The notes below the pieces were generated by a model. That model did not search any database. It was given only the letters and a program-made list of their open reading frames with translations, and was not told the origin of the DNA. The position numbers and the translations under genes are program-made. A stretch of DNA of 64,000 nucleotides from Polyangiaceae bacterium (lineage in GTDB: Bacteria; Myxococcota_A; Polyangia; Polyangiales; Polyangiaceae): positions 248,001 through 312,000 of the forward strand of contig JAWKRG010000006.1 of assembly GCA_041389725.1 (NCBI GenBank). Direction: 5' to 3'. How positions within the stretch are numbered: the first letter of the stretch is position 1; each line of letters starts with the position of its first letter. Shown piece by piece: positions 8,998 through 17,656 of the stretch.

Positions 8998-10424
8998 GTG
9001 CCAAGAAGCCGAACCGCAGCGCGACTACCAGCAAGAGTCGCCCCGCTCGCACCAAGAAGACGGCGACGTCGAAGGCCGCAGCCACGAAAGCTGCGACCAA
9101 GAAGCCCGCAGCGAAGAAGCGCGCAGCCAAGAAGACCACGGCCGCGAAGGCAGGGACGACGGCAACGACCGAGAGAGCGACGCCCGAGCGAGGAACGTCG
9201 AAGCAGGCGCCACGCAAACGCCCCGGCACCAGCCGCAGCAAAGTGCTGGGCGCGTCGTCACTGCGAGGAAGCACCGATGACGACGCGGACTTGGACTCGC
9301 CGCCGGAGCTAGGCATCGGCTCTCGCGTGGTTCCGCCGACGATGAGCTTTCCCGAAGAAGAGCCCGCGCGGCCGCGACGAGCACGGCGAGCCGACGCGGA
9401 CGTGGAAGCGGAGATTCGCGCGCTGGAGGCTCGCCTGGACGGTCTCATCCATCGCAGCGCGGCTGGCGACGACGAGTCTCTGCGCGAACAGGTGCAGAAC
9501 GTCACTCGCGAGGTGGTCGAGCGATTGACTCCGCCCGTCGAGGTCCCGGGCGGCGCGGATGGAGGCGTCAGCGCCGCCGTCAAAGAGCTGCTGAGCAGCG
9601 AGTACTACACTCGGCAGTGGGGGCGCCTCGGCATGCGCAGTCGTTCCGAGGAGGTCGATGAGTTCGGCCTCGACCCAGTCTACGAGAGCCGACTGCGACC
9701 TCTGCTCGACTTCCTGTGCGAGCGCTACTTTCGTGTGGAAACCGCCGGAGTGGAGAAGCTTCCGGCGAAGGGTCGAGCGCTCGTCGTGGCGAACCATTCG
9801 GGCACCGTGCCCTTGGATGGTCTCGTGCTCCGTAGTGTCGTCCGACTTCGACACCCATCCGCACGGGACCTACGCTGGCTCGCGGAGGACTTCGTCTACT
9901 ACCTGCCCTTCGCCGGCGCTTTCTTCACGCGCCTCGGGGCCGTGCGCGCCTGCCAAGAGAACGCGGAGCGCTTGCTCGAGGGCGAGGAGTTGGTGGCGGT
10001 CTTCCCCGAAGGCGTGAAGGGCATCGGCAAGCTCTTTCGCGATCGCTATCAGCTCCAGCGCTTCGGACGGGGCGGCTTCATTCGCCTGTGCCTGCGCACA
10101 CACACGCCGATCATTCCCTGCGCCATCGTCGGTGCCGAGGAAACCAACCCCCTGCTAATGCGCGTCGAGTACCTGTCCAAGGCCTTGGGCATTCCCTACG
10201 TGCCCGTCACGCCCACTTTCCCCTGGCTGGGCCCCTTCGGTCTGATCCCAGCCCCCACCAAGTGGAAGATCGCCTTCGCGGATCCCATCCCGGTCGACAG
10301 CTACGGTCCCGAGGCCGCGGAGGATCATCTGCTCGTGGGCCGGCTCGCCGAGCGAGTGCGCAACGCGATTCAGGAGCTACTCGACCAGACCCTGGCCAAG
10401 CGGTCGAGCGTGTGGCTCGGCTAG
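8994..10424 (+). CDS. Lysophospholipid acyltransferase-like protein with Lys/Ala-rich N-terminal tail
   Basis: A 476-residue protein with a GTG start at 8994 and GGAGG seven bases upstream. Residues 1-80 are Lys/Ala/Thr/Arg-rich with repeated KKPAAKKRAAKK-type units, like a histone H1 tail. Residues 130-180 look helical. The acyltransferase domain spans about 240-470: NHSGTVPLDG at 267-276 (catalytic His268, with a wider spacing to Asp275 than the usual HX4D) and FPEG at 337-340. This fits the MGAT-like branch of the PlsC superfamily. The gene overlaps both the epimerase stop and the truB start. Fold confidence is good; the substrate and the role of the tail are unknown. Confidence 0.88.
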   Translation: MSAKKPNRSATTSKSRPARTKKTATSKAAATKAATKKPAAKKRAAKKTTAAKAGTTATTERATPERGTSKQAPRKRPGTSRSKVLGASSLRGSTDDDADLDSPPELGIGSRVVPPTMSFPEEEPARPRRARRADADVEAEIRALEARLDGLIHRSAAGDDESLREQVQNVTREVVERLTPPVEVPGGADGGVSAAVKELLSSEYYTRQWGRLGMRSRSEEVDEFGLDPVYESRLRPLLDFLCERYFRVETAGVEKLPAKGRALVVANHSGTVPLDGLVLRSVVRLRHPSARDLRWLAEDFVYYLPFAGAFFTRLGAVRACQENAERLLEGEELVAVFPEGVKGIGKLFRDRYQLQRFGRGGFIRLCLRTHTPIIPCAIVGAEETNPLLMRVEYLSKALGIPYVPVTPTFPWLGPFGLIPAPTKWKIAFADPIPVDSYGPEAAEDHLLVGRLAERVRNAIQELLDQTLAKRSSVWLG

Positions 10425-11320
10425 GTCCTACGGGATTGCTCGTCGTCGACAAGCCGTCAGGAGCCACGAGTCACGACGTCGTGCAGCGGTTACGGCGCGC
10501 ATACGCCACGCGTCGCGTAGGCCACGCGGGGACGCTCGACCCGCTGGCTACCGGGGTGCTCGTGGTGCTCTTCGGCGAGGGCACGAAGCTCGCGGGCTGC
10601 CTGACCTTGCAGGACAAGACCTATGTTGCTGGGGTGCGCTTCGGGGTAGGCACCGACTCCTTCGATTCCGACGGCGCCGTGACCGAGCAGTGCGAACTAC
10701 CCGAAGGTGGGCTCGACCCGAGCGAAGTCGAACGCGCAGTGCGTGAAGAGGCGGAGCGCACACGACAGGTGCCACCGGCCATCAGCGCCCTGCGCGTCGG
10801 CGGCGAGCGGGCCTACGCGGCAGCGCGAGCCGGCCGCCCGCTGATCCTCGAACCGCGCGAGGTCCGGGTGCATCACTGCCGACTGCTGTCCCTCGAGCCC
10901 GACAGCGCAGAGGTCGAGTTGTGCGTGAGCAAGGGCTACTATGTCCGCTCTTTTGCGCGAGATCTGGGAGCTCGACTCGGCGTTCCGGCGCACCTGACGT
11001 CGCTGCGTCGCACGAAAAGCGGGGCTTTCGGCCTCGACGAGGCGGTGACGCTTCCACTTCCCGAACCGCCGCCGCCGCTGACGACGCTGTCGGCAGCCGC
11101 CGCGCGTGCCCTGCATTGTATCCGCTTGAATGCGGCAGGTGTCACTCACGCTCGCCATGGGCGCCCCATCCCACGCGATGATGTCCTCGACAGCGACTGG
11201 ACCGATCGGGACACCGTGGCGCTGACGACGGACGCGGGGGAACTCATCGGACTGGGACGCATCGAGGCCGGCGCGCTGTTCGTCACCCGCGGAATTCTGC
11301 CGTCAGGCGACGCGGCCTAG
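10412..11320 (+). CDS. truB: tRNA pseudouridine(55) synthase TruB
   Basis: Makes pseudouridine at position 55 in the T-arm of tRNAs. The protein has 302 residues. It starts GLLVVDKPSGATSHDVV, contains the catalytic Asp in GHAGTLDPLATGVLVV, and has the later family pieces YVAGVRFGVGTDSFD and KGYYVRSFARDLG. The GTG at 10412 is the closest start before the conserved core and overlaps the acyltransferase stop by 13 bases. In many bacteria truB sits with rbfA and infB; here it is the last gene of a lipid-type operon. Confidence 0.97.
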   Translation: MARLGPTGLLVVDKPSGATSHDVVQRLRRAYATRRVGHAGTLDPLATGVLVVLFGEGTKLAGCLTLQDKTYVAGVRFGVGTDSFDSDGAVTEQCELPEGGLDPSEVERAVREEAERTRQVPPAISALRVGGERAYAAARAGRPLILEPREVRVHHCRLLSLEPDSAEVELCVSKGYYVRSFARDLGARLGVPAHLTSLRRTKSGAFGLDEAVTLPLPEPPPPLTTLSAAAARALHCIRLNAAGVTHARHGRPIPRDDVLDSDWTDRDTVALTTDAGELIGLGRIEAGALFVTRGILPSGDAA

Positions 11321-11398
11321 CCTTTGCTGTGGGTCTTGTCTCGACTGCCATCAGGATCCTGACATGCTGCTGGGATCTGATCCGCCGAGACTGCTCGA

Positions 11399-12010
11399 CT
11401 AGCGCACGATGACGTCCTGCACCTGAAGCCCCTTCGCCTCGAGGCGCTGGCGCAAGCGCTGTCCGAGTCCTTCGCCCTCCGCATCTCCCACCGACTCTAG
11501 CTCTAGACTCACGCCGTGTTCGTCGGTCACGACCGTGATCGTGGCGCCTGACCAAACGCCCGCGCCGAGTTCGATGCGGGCAGCGCCTTTGCGCGCGTTG
11601 CCCCCCCACGCGAGCTTCTTCACGAGCTGCTCGGCGATCTGGTCCAGAGCCAGAGTGGGCGGCGGAGCCGTCTCGGTCGCTGTCGGCGGCTGAGTGGGCG
11701 CAGCGAGGCGAGGTGTGGCCAGCGTCAGCGCGAGCGGATCGATCGGGCCTGCGTCCCTCTCTTCGCGCAAGGGGGCGGGCTTCTCGGGCTCGGGGGCTTG
11801 CATGGCGACGTCCTTGGGCTGAGGCTTCTCGGCTGCCGCCGCTCGGCAAGCGTCGCCGTGTCCCCGCCCCTGCTTGCTTGGCGCCGGTGGGGGTTTGGCC
11901 ATGAAATACTTGAATTTGTTGCCAAATCGCTTGGGAGCCGGACCCGGACTGGCGACGCGCGGACCGCGGTCCCGAGAGCGTGCGTCGCAAGGGGGGCATC
12001 GCGATGACAT
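11399..12010 (-). CDS. Hypothetical protein with FliK/SctP-like C-terminus
   Basis: Unrecognised 203-residue protein. The first 110 residues are Pro/Ala/Glu-rich and look disordered. The last 80 form one compact unit: a helix DQIAEQLVKKL, beta strands ARIELGAGVWSGATITVVTD and VSLELES, then a helix LGQRLRQRLEAKGLQVQDV. That order resembles the C-terminal domain of flagellar hook-length or type III needle-length proteins (FliK, SctP). This is a weak inference, because no other type III gene is nearby. The ATG at 12010 is chosen over a GTG at 12034; an ATG at 11902 would remove most of the disordered region. Confidence 0.65.
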   Translation of the reverse strand: MSSRCPPCDARSRDRGPRVASPGPAPKRFGNKFKYFMAKPPPAPSKQGRGHGDACRAAAAEKPQPKDVAMQAPEPEKPAPLREERDAGPIDPLALTLATPRLAAPTQPPTATETAPPPTLALDQIAEQLVKKLAWGGNARKGAARIELGAGVWSGATITVVTDEHGVSLELESVGDAEGEGLGQRLRQRLEAKGLQVQDVIVR

Positions 12011-12107
12011 GGCCGTCTCTCGGGCGGAGAGCACGGCGGGTTGCGCGTCCGGAGCCGCCGGGGCTAACTTTGACGTGAGGGCGACAGCGCCCGAGGACTA
12101 GACCAAG

Positions 12108-13421
12108 TTGGCTCCAGAATCCCCACCCGCGTCCGACTACATCCTCGCTGCCCTACCCGCCCTGCTCGCTGCCGCCTTTGGAGCAGCGAGCACCGCGATC
12201 GGCGCACTGTCCGTCGCGAGGCGTGTTGCGCTCCGAGACTCGCTGCAGGGTCCCCTGCGCCGCGCGCTAGATCGATATCTGATGGATGGGCGCGCCATCG
12301 AAGCGCGCTGGCTTGCGCTGCGCGTGCTCGGCATCGCGGTGACTGCGTCCCTCCTCGGTCGTCTGCTGCCCCAAGCGCTCGGCGGTTGGACGTCGCCTCT
12401 AGCTGCGTTACTCGCGCTGGTGCTCTACGGCCTGCCTGCCGAGATCTCGAAGGCGATCGTGTTGCGCGCCCCGGAGTCCGCGGCGCCGCGCTTGCTGTCC
12501 CTCCTGCGGCCCTTCGAGTGGGTGGTGATGCCCTTGGCGGCGCCGCTCGTGGCCGTGGGCCGTCTGGTCGGTCAATCCGTGGCCAAGGGCGGCTCGATTC
12601 CGCCCGATGCACGCGTGCGCGAACAAGAAGTGGAACTCCTCGTCGCAGAGAGCGAACAGAGCGGCGTGCTCGATCACGAGCAGTCCGAGATGATCCGCAA
12701 CGTGCTCGAGTTCCGTGACTTGACCGCCGGTGACGTGATGGTGCCGCGCACGCGGATCATGGCCTTCGAGATCGACACCCCTGTCGACCAGATCATCCGC
12801 GAAGCAGCCGACAACGGGCACTCACGCTATCCGGTCTATCGCGAGCGAATCGACAACGTCGTCGGCGTCCTGCACATCAAGGATTTGCTCACCCGCAGCC
12901 ACGATTCCGAGGAAGCCGTGGCAGTCACCAGCGTGATGCGCACGCCCGTGGCCTTCGTGCCGGAAACCTTCCCCGCGTCCTCTGCCTTGCGCGACATGCG
13001 TGCGGGACGCCACCACTTGGCCGTCGTGATCGACGAGCACGGCGGCATCGCCGGCATCGTCACGCTCGAAGACTTGGTGGAAGAGATCGTCGGCGAGATC
13101 CAAGACGAGCACGACAGCGAAGATCCTCCGGTCGTTCGCCTGCCCGGCGGCCGGCTACTGGTAGACGCCAGCATTTCCATCGGCGACTTGGAGCGCTACC
13201 TCGGCACCGACTTGCCCGAGGACGGCGACTACCATTCCCTCGGCGGGTTCGTGGTCGAACGCCTCGGTCGCGTGCCGAGGCCCGGAGCGCGCTTCGTGGC
13301 TCAAGGCCACGAGTTCTTGGTGCGCGACGCGGACGCACGGCACGTCTCGAAAGTGGAGATCGCGCCCGCGCGGCGATCCCATCCCGACGGCGGCGGGGAC
13401 AGCACGGTCAGCGCGGCGTGA
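12108..13421 (+). CDS. CBS-domain membrane protein (CorC/HlyC, CNNM family)
   Basis: A 437-residue protein of the DUF21-CBS-CorC family, implicated in divalent cation export and resistance. The N-terminal 180 residues hold three to four hydrophobic helices (DUF21/CNNM domain). Then come EVELLVAESEQSGVLDHEQ and the CBS pair (about 215-335), with VMVPRTRIMAF and HLAVVIDEHGGIAGIVTLED. The C-terminal CorC/HlyC domain ends near residue 415. The start is TTG at 12108, which gives a signal-free membrane start; no better ATG precedes the first helix. The neighbouring minus-strand gene diverges from it. Confidence 0.92.
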   Translation: MAPESPPASDYILAALPALLAAAFGAASTAIGALSVARRVALRDSLQGPLRRALDRYLMDGRAIEARWLALRVLGIAVTASLLGRLLPQALGGWTSPLAALLALVLYGLPAEISKAIVLRAPESAAPRLLSLLRPFEWVVMPLAAPLVAVGRLVGQSVAKGGSIPPDARVREQEVELLVAESEQSGVLDHEQSEMIRNVLEFRDLTAGDVMVPRTRIMAFEIDTPVDQIIREAADNGHSRYPVYRERIDNVVGVLHIKDLLTRSHDSEEAVAVTSVMRTPVAFVPETFPASSALRDMRAGRHHLAVVIDEHGGIAGIVTLEDLVEEIVGEIQDEHDSEDPPVVRLPGGRLLVDASISIGDLERYLGTDLPEDGDYHSLGGFVVERLGRVPRPGARFVAQGHEFLVRDADARHVSKVEIAPARRSHPDGGGDSTVSAA

Positions 13422-13424
13422 GCG

Positions 13425-13458
13425 CACCGCGGTCGTCGATAGCGACGTGAGCGCGGTG
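13425..13458. terminator. Interrupted hairpin between convergent genes
   Basis: Stem-loop with a 7-base outer stem (CACCGCG with CGCGGTG) and a 5-base inner stem (CGTCG with CGACG) around the loop ATAG. It lies just after the CBS-domain gene stop and before the convergent gene end at 13502. There is no U-tract, so intrinsic termination is only possible. Confidence 0.4.
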
Positions 13459-13501
13459 GTGGTAGCGCGCACGGCCCGATCGGCCAGCTCAGCCGGTCTG
13501 A

Positions 13502-14629
13502 TCAGCCGGTGCCAATGCCCTTGAGCTTCTCGCTCAGGGCCCGTCCCGTGTCGACCAAGCCGTCCTTCTCGAGTCCGGGGGTCTTGTCACCACGGAGCAA
13601 GCGTTCCATGTCGGTCAGCTCGCGCTGCAGCTTCACCACTACGTCGGAGGGACACACGGCACCCTGCGTCTCCGGATTGACCGGGATGATGTCAGGGTTC
13701 TCGCGACTCTTGGTGGGGTCACCACTCGAGTAGCGCTTGAGAGTGAACTCCTTGCCGCTTTGGTTGATCTTGAACTCCCCAGGCCACTTGTAGGTCTTCT
13801 TCGCCTTCTTGTCGGCCTCGGACTGATTGACGTCGAAGGGCTCGGGCAAGAGCTGCATGCTCACCCAAGGACCGTAGGGACCGTTCTCGAAGTAGGCAGC
13901 CCAGCGCACCTTGGGGGTTTCCTTCTGCGCCAGGATTTCTTCCAGGGGCTTCTTCGCGCCACTGAGAATGTTGCGGATCTTGTCCTTCTGCTCGTTGGTC
14001 TCTTCCGCGCCGCTGGCGAAAGTGATCAGCAGCGTGACGATTTCCGGCTTGAAGCGCCCGATGCCCTTGCCGGTGAGGCTCGCGCCTGAAAACGGCACGT
14101 CGATGCCGCCCAGCTTCTGCACTTCGTCCGACGGGTACTTGCCATCCCCGAGCTTGTCGCGCGCGCTCTTGAGCACGTCCGCCAGCTCCTCCACCTTGGC
14201 GTTGGCCTCGTCGACTTCTTTGGCGAGATCAGCTGCGCCGGTCAGCGCCTTCTCCGCGCCCTTGCCGCGCTCCACGCCACTGCCCACTGCGTAACCCACG
14301 AGGCCACCAACGACCGCTGCGACGCCGGCGAGGGCGATGATCTTGCCGCGTCCCTTCTTTTGGGCGGCGACGACCTCTTCGCTCATCTCCACCTTGATCG
14401 CCTGCGGCTCTGCGCGCGCGGGTGCCTGATCGGCGTGGATCGCAGCGTAGGGATTCGATGGATCGATCTTCGGCTTTTCGCGACCCGGCGCAGCGAAGGG
14501 CGGCTGCGGGATCCCGCTGGGCTTGGGCAATCCCACCGGGGGCGGAACGGACGGTCCGCCCGGGGCGGTCACCGTCTTCTTCCCGAGGCGAGCCTTGAGG
14601 TCGATTCTGGGCTTCTTTTCGTCGGCCAT
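13502..14629 (-). CDS. Hypothetical single-pass membrane protein
   Basis: Unrecognised protein of 375 residues. The N-terminus starts MADEKKPRIDLKARLG and continues as a Pro/Lys-rich cytoplasmic region. A single hydrophobic helix (IIALAGVAAVVGGLVGYAV) follows near residues 95-120, and then a short predicted coiled coil. The C-terminal 200 residues contain FSGASLTGKGIGRFKP and an Asp/Lys-rich domain. There are few cysteines. The MADEKKPRIDLKARLGKKT opening looks like a conserved myxobacterial element, but I cannot name it. It has its own promoter region, shared with the divergent hydrolase. Confidence 0.78.
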   Translation of the reverse strand: MADEKKPRIDLKARLGKKTVTAPGGPSVPPPVGLPKPSGIPQPPFAAPGREKPKIDPSNPYAAIHADQAPARAEPQAIKVEMSEEVVAAQKKGRGKIIALAGVAAVVGGLVGYAVGSGVERGKGAEKALTGAADLAKEVDEANAKVEELADVLKSARDKLGDGKYPSDEVQKLGGIDVPFSGASLTGKGIGRFKPEIVTLLITFASGAEETNEQKDKIRNILSGAKKPLEEILAQKETPKVRWAAYFENGPYGPWVSMQLLPEPFDVNQSEADKKAKKTYKWPGEFKINQSGKEFTLKRYSSGDPTKSRENPDIIPVNPETQGAVCPSDVVVKLQRELTDMERLLRGDKTPGLEKDGLVDTGRALSEKLKGIGTG

Positions 14630-14795
14630 GGTCGTTCGGATGGAAAAATGGGCGCGATACCAGTCCCGCCAGCGCGCGGGACACTAGCGGTGGCGGCGCA
14701 AACCCGCAAGATTGAAACGCTCGGCGCGAGGGCGCCTTTGGTCTTCGGGACTCTTTACGGGTCGCTTGGAGCCAGGCACGCTCTCGGTCCGGAGC

Positions 14796-15671
14796 ATGGC
14801 GGACGCGGCGACGTCGGGGATCTTGACCACGGAAGATGGCGCCAACCTCGCCTTCTACGACCTTGGCGGCAGTGGGCCGCCAGTCCTGCTCGCAAACGGA
14901 CTTGGAGGACCGCTGCGCTCGTGGCAACGCCAGATCGACTATCTGGGTGAGCGCTACCGAATAATCAGTTGGGATTACCGCGGCTTATACGGATCGACCC
15001 TCGCCCCAGGGGATCCGCCACGCCTGGACGTCCCGACTCACGCCCGGGACCTGGCCCGCGTGGCCGCGCACCTCGGCGTGGAGCGGGCGGCTTGCATCGG
15101 TTGGAGCATGGGGGTGCAAGTGCTCCTGGAGCTGTATGAAACCCGCCCGGAGCTGGTGAGCCACCTTGTCCTCATCAATGGCACCTACGGCAAACCTCTG
15201 GACAACGTGACGCTGCCCCTGGTGAGCAAGATCGTGCCTCAGCTGGTGAAGAACGCTCGACGGCTCGAAGGCGTGGGCGCGAGCCTCGTGCGTCGTGCCG
15301 GCGATCAGCCCGAGACCGTGCTTTGGCTCAAGCGGCTGGGGCTGGTAGCCGCGACCCTCGACGACGATCTGTTCCGCGAGATCGCAGCCGAGTTTTCCAA
15401 CGTGAACCTGAGCATCTACATGGACCTCTTGCAGGCGCTGGGTGAGCATGACGCGACCCGCATGCTGGAAAGCGTCCGCGTGCCCACGCTGGTCATCACT
15501 GGCGATCGGGACCGCATGACGCCGAAGGAGCTAGCCTTGGAGATGGCTCGCCGCATCCCCGGCGGTGAGCTCTTGGTCGTCCGAGGTGCCAGTCACTACG
15601 CTGCCCTCGAGTACCCCGAGCTCGTGAACCTGCGCATCGAGAAGTTCTTCCGCGAGCACGGAGTCGGATGA
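14796..15671 (+). CDS. Alpha/beta-hydrolase fold protein
   Basis: A 291-residue hydrolase with unknown substrate. The oxyanion region ANGLGG, the strand ISWDYRGLYGST, and the nucleophile elbow GWSMGVQ (Ser104) are in order. The catalytic Asp is likely in TGDRDRMTP and the His in GASHYAALE. A cap region lies between residues 125 and 220. The ATG at 14796 gives the standard N-terminus; an in-frame ATG at 14712 adds an unlikely basic leader. Related enzymes include esterases and lactonases. Residues for a full triad are present. Confidence 0.9.
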   Translation: MADAATSGILTTEDGANLAFYDLGGSGPPVLLANGLGGPLRSWQRQIDYLGERYRIISWDYRGLYGSTLAPGDPPRLDVPTHARDLARVAAHLGVERAACIGWSMGVQVLLELYETRPELVSHLVLINGTYGKPLDNVTLPLVSKIVPQLVKNARRLEGVGASLVRRAGDQPETVLWLKRLGLVAATLDDDLFREIAAEFSNVNLSIYMDLLQALGEHDATRMLESVRVPTLVITGDRDRMTPKELALEMARRIPGGELLVVRGASHYAALEYPELVNLRIEKFFREHGVG

Positions 15672-15679
15672 CACCCCGA

Positions 15680-15991
15680 TCAGGCGACGGCGAGGTAGCG
15701 AGTGATCCGTGCGCGCTCCTCGGCAGAGGTCACGAACTCGAACGCCTGGCTGCGCCCGTGCCGCCAGACGCCGCGGGCCCAAACCCACGCGCTGGACGTC
15801 TCGCCGGGGAGTTTGAGTTCCATCGTGAAAGACTGCAGCAAATCCCGCGGCTCGCCGAAAGCGCGAGCGAGCAAACCGCTCTCCGACAGATCGAGACTTT
15901 CACAGAGGTGCGGGTAGCCATGGATGTACTTATTGAACAAGACTCGGATGGGCTTTCGAATGGCGGCGCGTCGATCGAACATGGTGTGCAA
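15680..15991 (-). CDS. PilZ-domain protein
   Basis: Single-domain PilZ protein of 103 residues, predicted to bind cyclic-di-GMP. Both binding signatures are visible: arginines spaced as RxxxR in RRAAIRKPIRV (residues 7-17) and DLSESG at 34-39, which fits (D/N)xSxxG. Beta-strand-rich sequence follows, with WVWARGVWRHG. A second ATG at 15982 is equally possible. It diverges from trpG with 46 bases between. The REC-GGDEF protein at 39-40 kb could supply ligand, but no direct link is shown. Confidence 0.85.
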   Translation of the reverse strand: MHTMFDRRAAIRKPIRVLFNKYIHGYPHLCESLDLSESGLLARAFGEPRDLLQSFTMELKLPGETSSAWVWARGVWRHGRSQAFEFVTSAEERARITRYLAVA

Positions 15992-16037
15992 ATGCTACGG
16001 CGCGCCGCCAACCGCTTGAAAGTTTCATGGAGGTCCG

Positions 16038-16637
16038 ATGCCTGCGCCCGCTGACGCGAGCCGAAGGCCCCACGTCGTGGTCATCGACAACTACGACTCC
16101 TTCACCTACAACCTGGTGCAATACCTGGAGACCCTCGGCGCCCACTGCACCGTGTGGTTGAACGATCGCTGCACCGTCGCCGACATTCGCTCCGCTGGCC
16201 CGCACGGCGTGCTGATCTCGCCCGGCCCCGGCACGCCTGACGACGCGGGCGTCAGCCTGGACGTGCTGCGCGAGCTAGGTGACGCTTTCCCGATCCTCGG
16301 CGTCTGCCTCGGGCACCAAGCCTTGGCCCAAGCCTTTGGGGGTCGAGTGGTCCGCGCCGAGCGCCTGATGCACGGCAAGGTGAGCCAGATCGAGCATCGG
16401 TCCGAAGGCCTGTTCGCAGGGCTGCCGTGCCCTTTCGCGGCAACGCGCTATCACTCTCTGCTGGTGTCACGAGAAGGCCTCCCGAGTGAACTCACCGTTA
16501 CCGCCGAAAGCGAGTGGGGCGAGATCATGGGCATTCGCCATCGCACCCTGCCCCTTCAGGGGGTGCAATTCCATCCAGAGTCCATCCTGACCGAACACGG
16601 CCTCGAGCTGCTCGGCAATTGGTTGGGTTCCCTGTGA
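16038..16637 (+). CDS. trpG: Anthranilate/aminodeoxychorismate synthase glutaminase component
   Basis: Class I glutamine amidotransferase of 199 residues that supplies ammonia for anthranilate or aminodeoxychorismate synthesis. The N-terminal VVVIDNYDSFTYNLVQYL and the oxyanion/nucleophile motif ILGVCLGHQALAQAFGG (Cys90) are clear. His179 and Glu181 in VQFHPESILTEHG complete the triad. The ATG follows GGAGG with good spacing. It overlaps trpD as GTGA, so a Trp role is favoured, but it may also serve folate synthesis. trpE is not in the window. Confidence 0.95.
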   Translation: MPAPADASRRPHVVVIDNYDSFTYNLVQYLETLGAHCTVWLNDRCTVADIRSAGPHGVLISPGPGTPDDAGVSLDVLRELGDAFPILGVCLGHQALAQAFGGRVVRAERLMHGKVSQIEHRSEGLFAGLPCPFAATRYHSLLVSREGLPSELTVTAESEWGEIMGIRHRTLPLQGVQFHPESILTEHGLELLGNWLGSL

Positions 16638-17656
16638 GCCAGCTCACCTTTCAGGAGGTTTTCGGGGAGTTGGTGAGCGGCCCGGGCGCCAGCGCCGAGA
16701 CCGTGAGCCGCGCCTTCGATGCAATCCTGGCTGGCGATTGGACTCCGGTGCAGGTGGCCGGCTTCGCTGTCGCCCTGCGCCTGCGCGGGGAAACGCCGGA
16801 GCAGATCGCTGCTGCAGCCCGCGCCTTGCGCCGGGCGATGGTGCCGTTGCGCCACGACTTTCCGAAGGTCCTCGATACCTGCGGCACCGGAGGCGACGGG
16901 CTGGCGACGCTGAACCTGTCAACGGCCGCAGCGCTGCTGGCGGCGGCCGCGGGGGTGCCCGTGGCGAAGCACGGCAACCGCGCCGTGAGCAGCCGGGCGG
17001 GCAGCGCGGACGTGTTCGAGGCGCTGGGCGTGCGCATCGACTTGAGCGGCCCCGCCGCCGAGCATGTATTTGCAGCGGAGCGCATGGTGTTCGTGATGGC
17101 ACCGACGCACCACCCGGCAATGCGGCACGGCGGCGTGGCGCGGCGGGAGCTCGGCGTGCGCACGATCTTCAACTGTCTCGGCCCGCTGGCAAACCCGGCC
17201 TCGGCCACACACCAGCTACTCGGGGCCTACGCCGACGACCTGCGCAAGACCCTGGCCCGCACCCTTCACGGCCTAGGGACGCAGCGAGCGTGGGTCGTCC
17301 ACGGGACCGATGGCATGGACGAGATCAGCCCCTACGCGCCGACGCGAGTGACCGTGCTCGATGGGGATACGCTCGAAGAGATGACGGTAGAGCCCGAGGA
17401 CTTCGGCGTGCCCACCAGCGCTCCCGGCGCCGCCGTGGGTGGCGACGCCGAGCAAAACGCGAGCGCATTGGAGACCATCTTGGCTGGTAAACCCCACCCC
17501 GCACGCAATGCCGTGCTGATCAACGCGGCAGCCGCCTTGTGTGTCGCCAATGGCCTCGAGCCGCGAGAGGGCGGAAAACTCGCGTCGGAGTTGCTCGACT
17601 CGGGCGCTGGCTTGGCGAAGCTCGCTGCCCTGCGCGCCGCCACCACCACGCCATGA
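16634..17656 (+). CDS. trpD: Anthranilate phosphoribosyltransferase
   Basis: Transfers phosphoribose from PRPP to anthranilate in tryptophan synthesis. The protein has 340 residues, normal for the family. PRPP-binding DTCGTGGDG lies at 82-90, then KHGNRAVSSRAGSADVFE and the GVARRELGVRTIFNCLGPLANP block. The GTG start overlaps the trpG stop, and the stop overlaps the trpC ATG, so all three are coupled. A longer frame upstream is rejected because it lies inside trpG. Confidence 0.97.
   Translation: MSQLTFQEVFGELVSGPGASAETVSRAFDAILAGDWTPVQVAGFAVALRLRGETPEQIAAAARALRRAMVPLRHDFPKVLDTCGTGGDGLATLNLSTAAALLAAAAGVPVAKHGNRAVSSRAGSADVFEALGVRIDLSGPAAEHVFAAERMVFVMAPTHHPAMRHGGVARRELGVRTIFNCLGPLANPASATHQLLGAYADDLRKTLARTLHGLGTQRAWVVHGTDGMDEISPYAPTRVTVLDGDTLEEMTVEPEDFGVPTSAPGAAVGGDAEQNASALETILAGKPHPARNAVLINAAAALCVANGLEPREGGKLASELLDSGAGLAKLAALRAATTTP

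Noticed and set aside
11351..11362. Palindrome TCAGGATCCTGA between truB and the next gene
   Set aside because: Twelve bases only, no loop, no second site; chance is likely.
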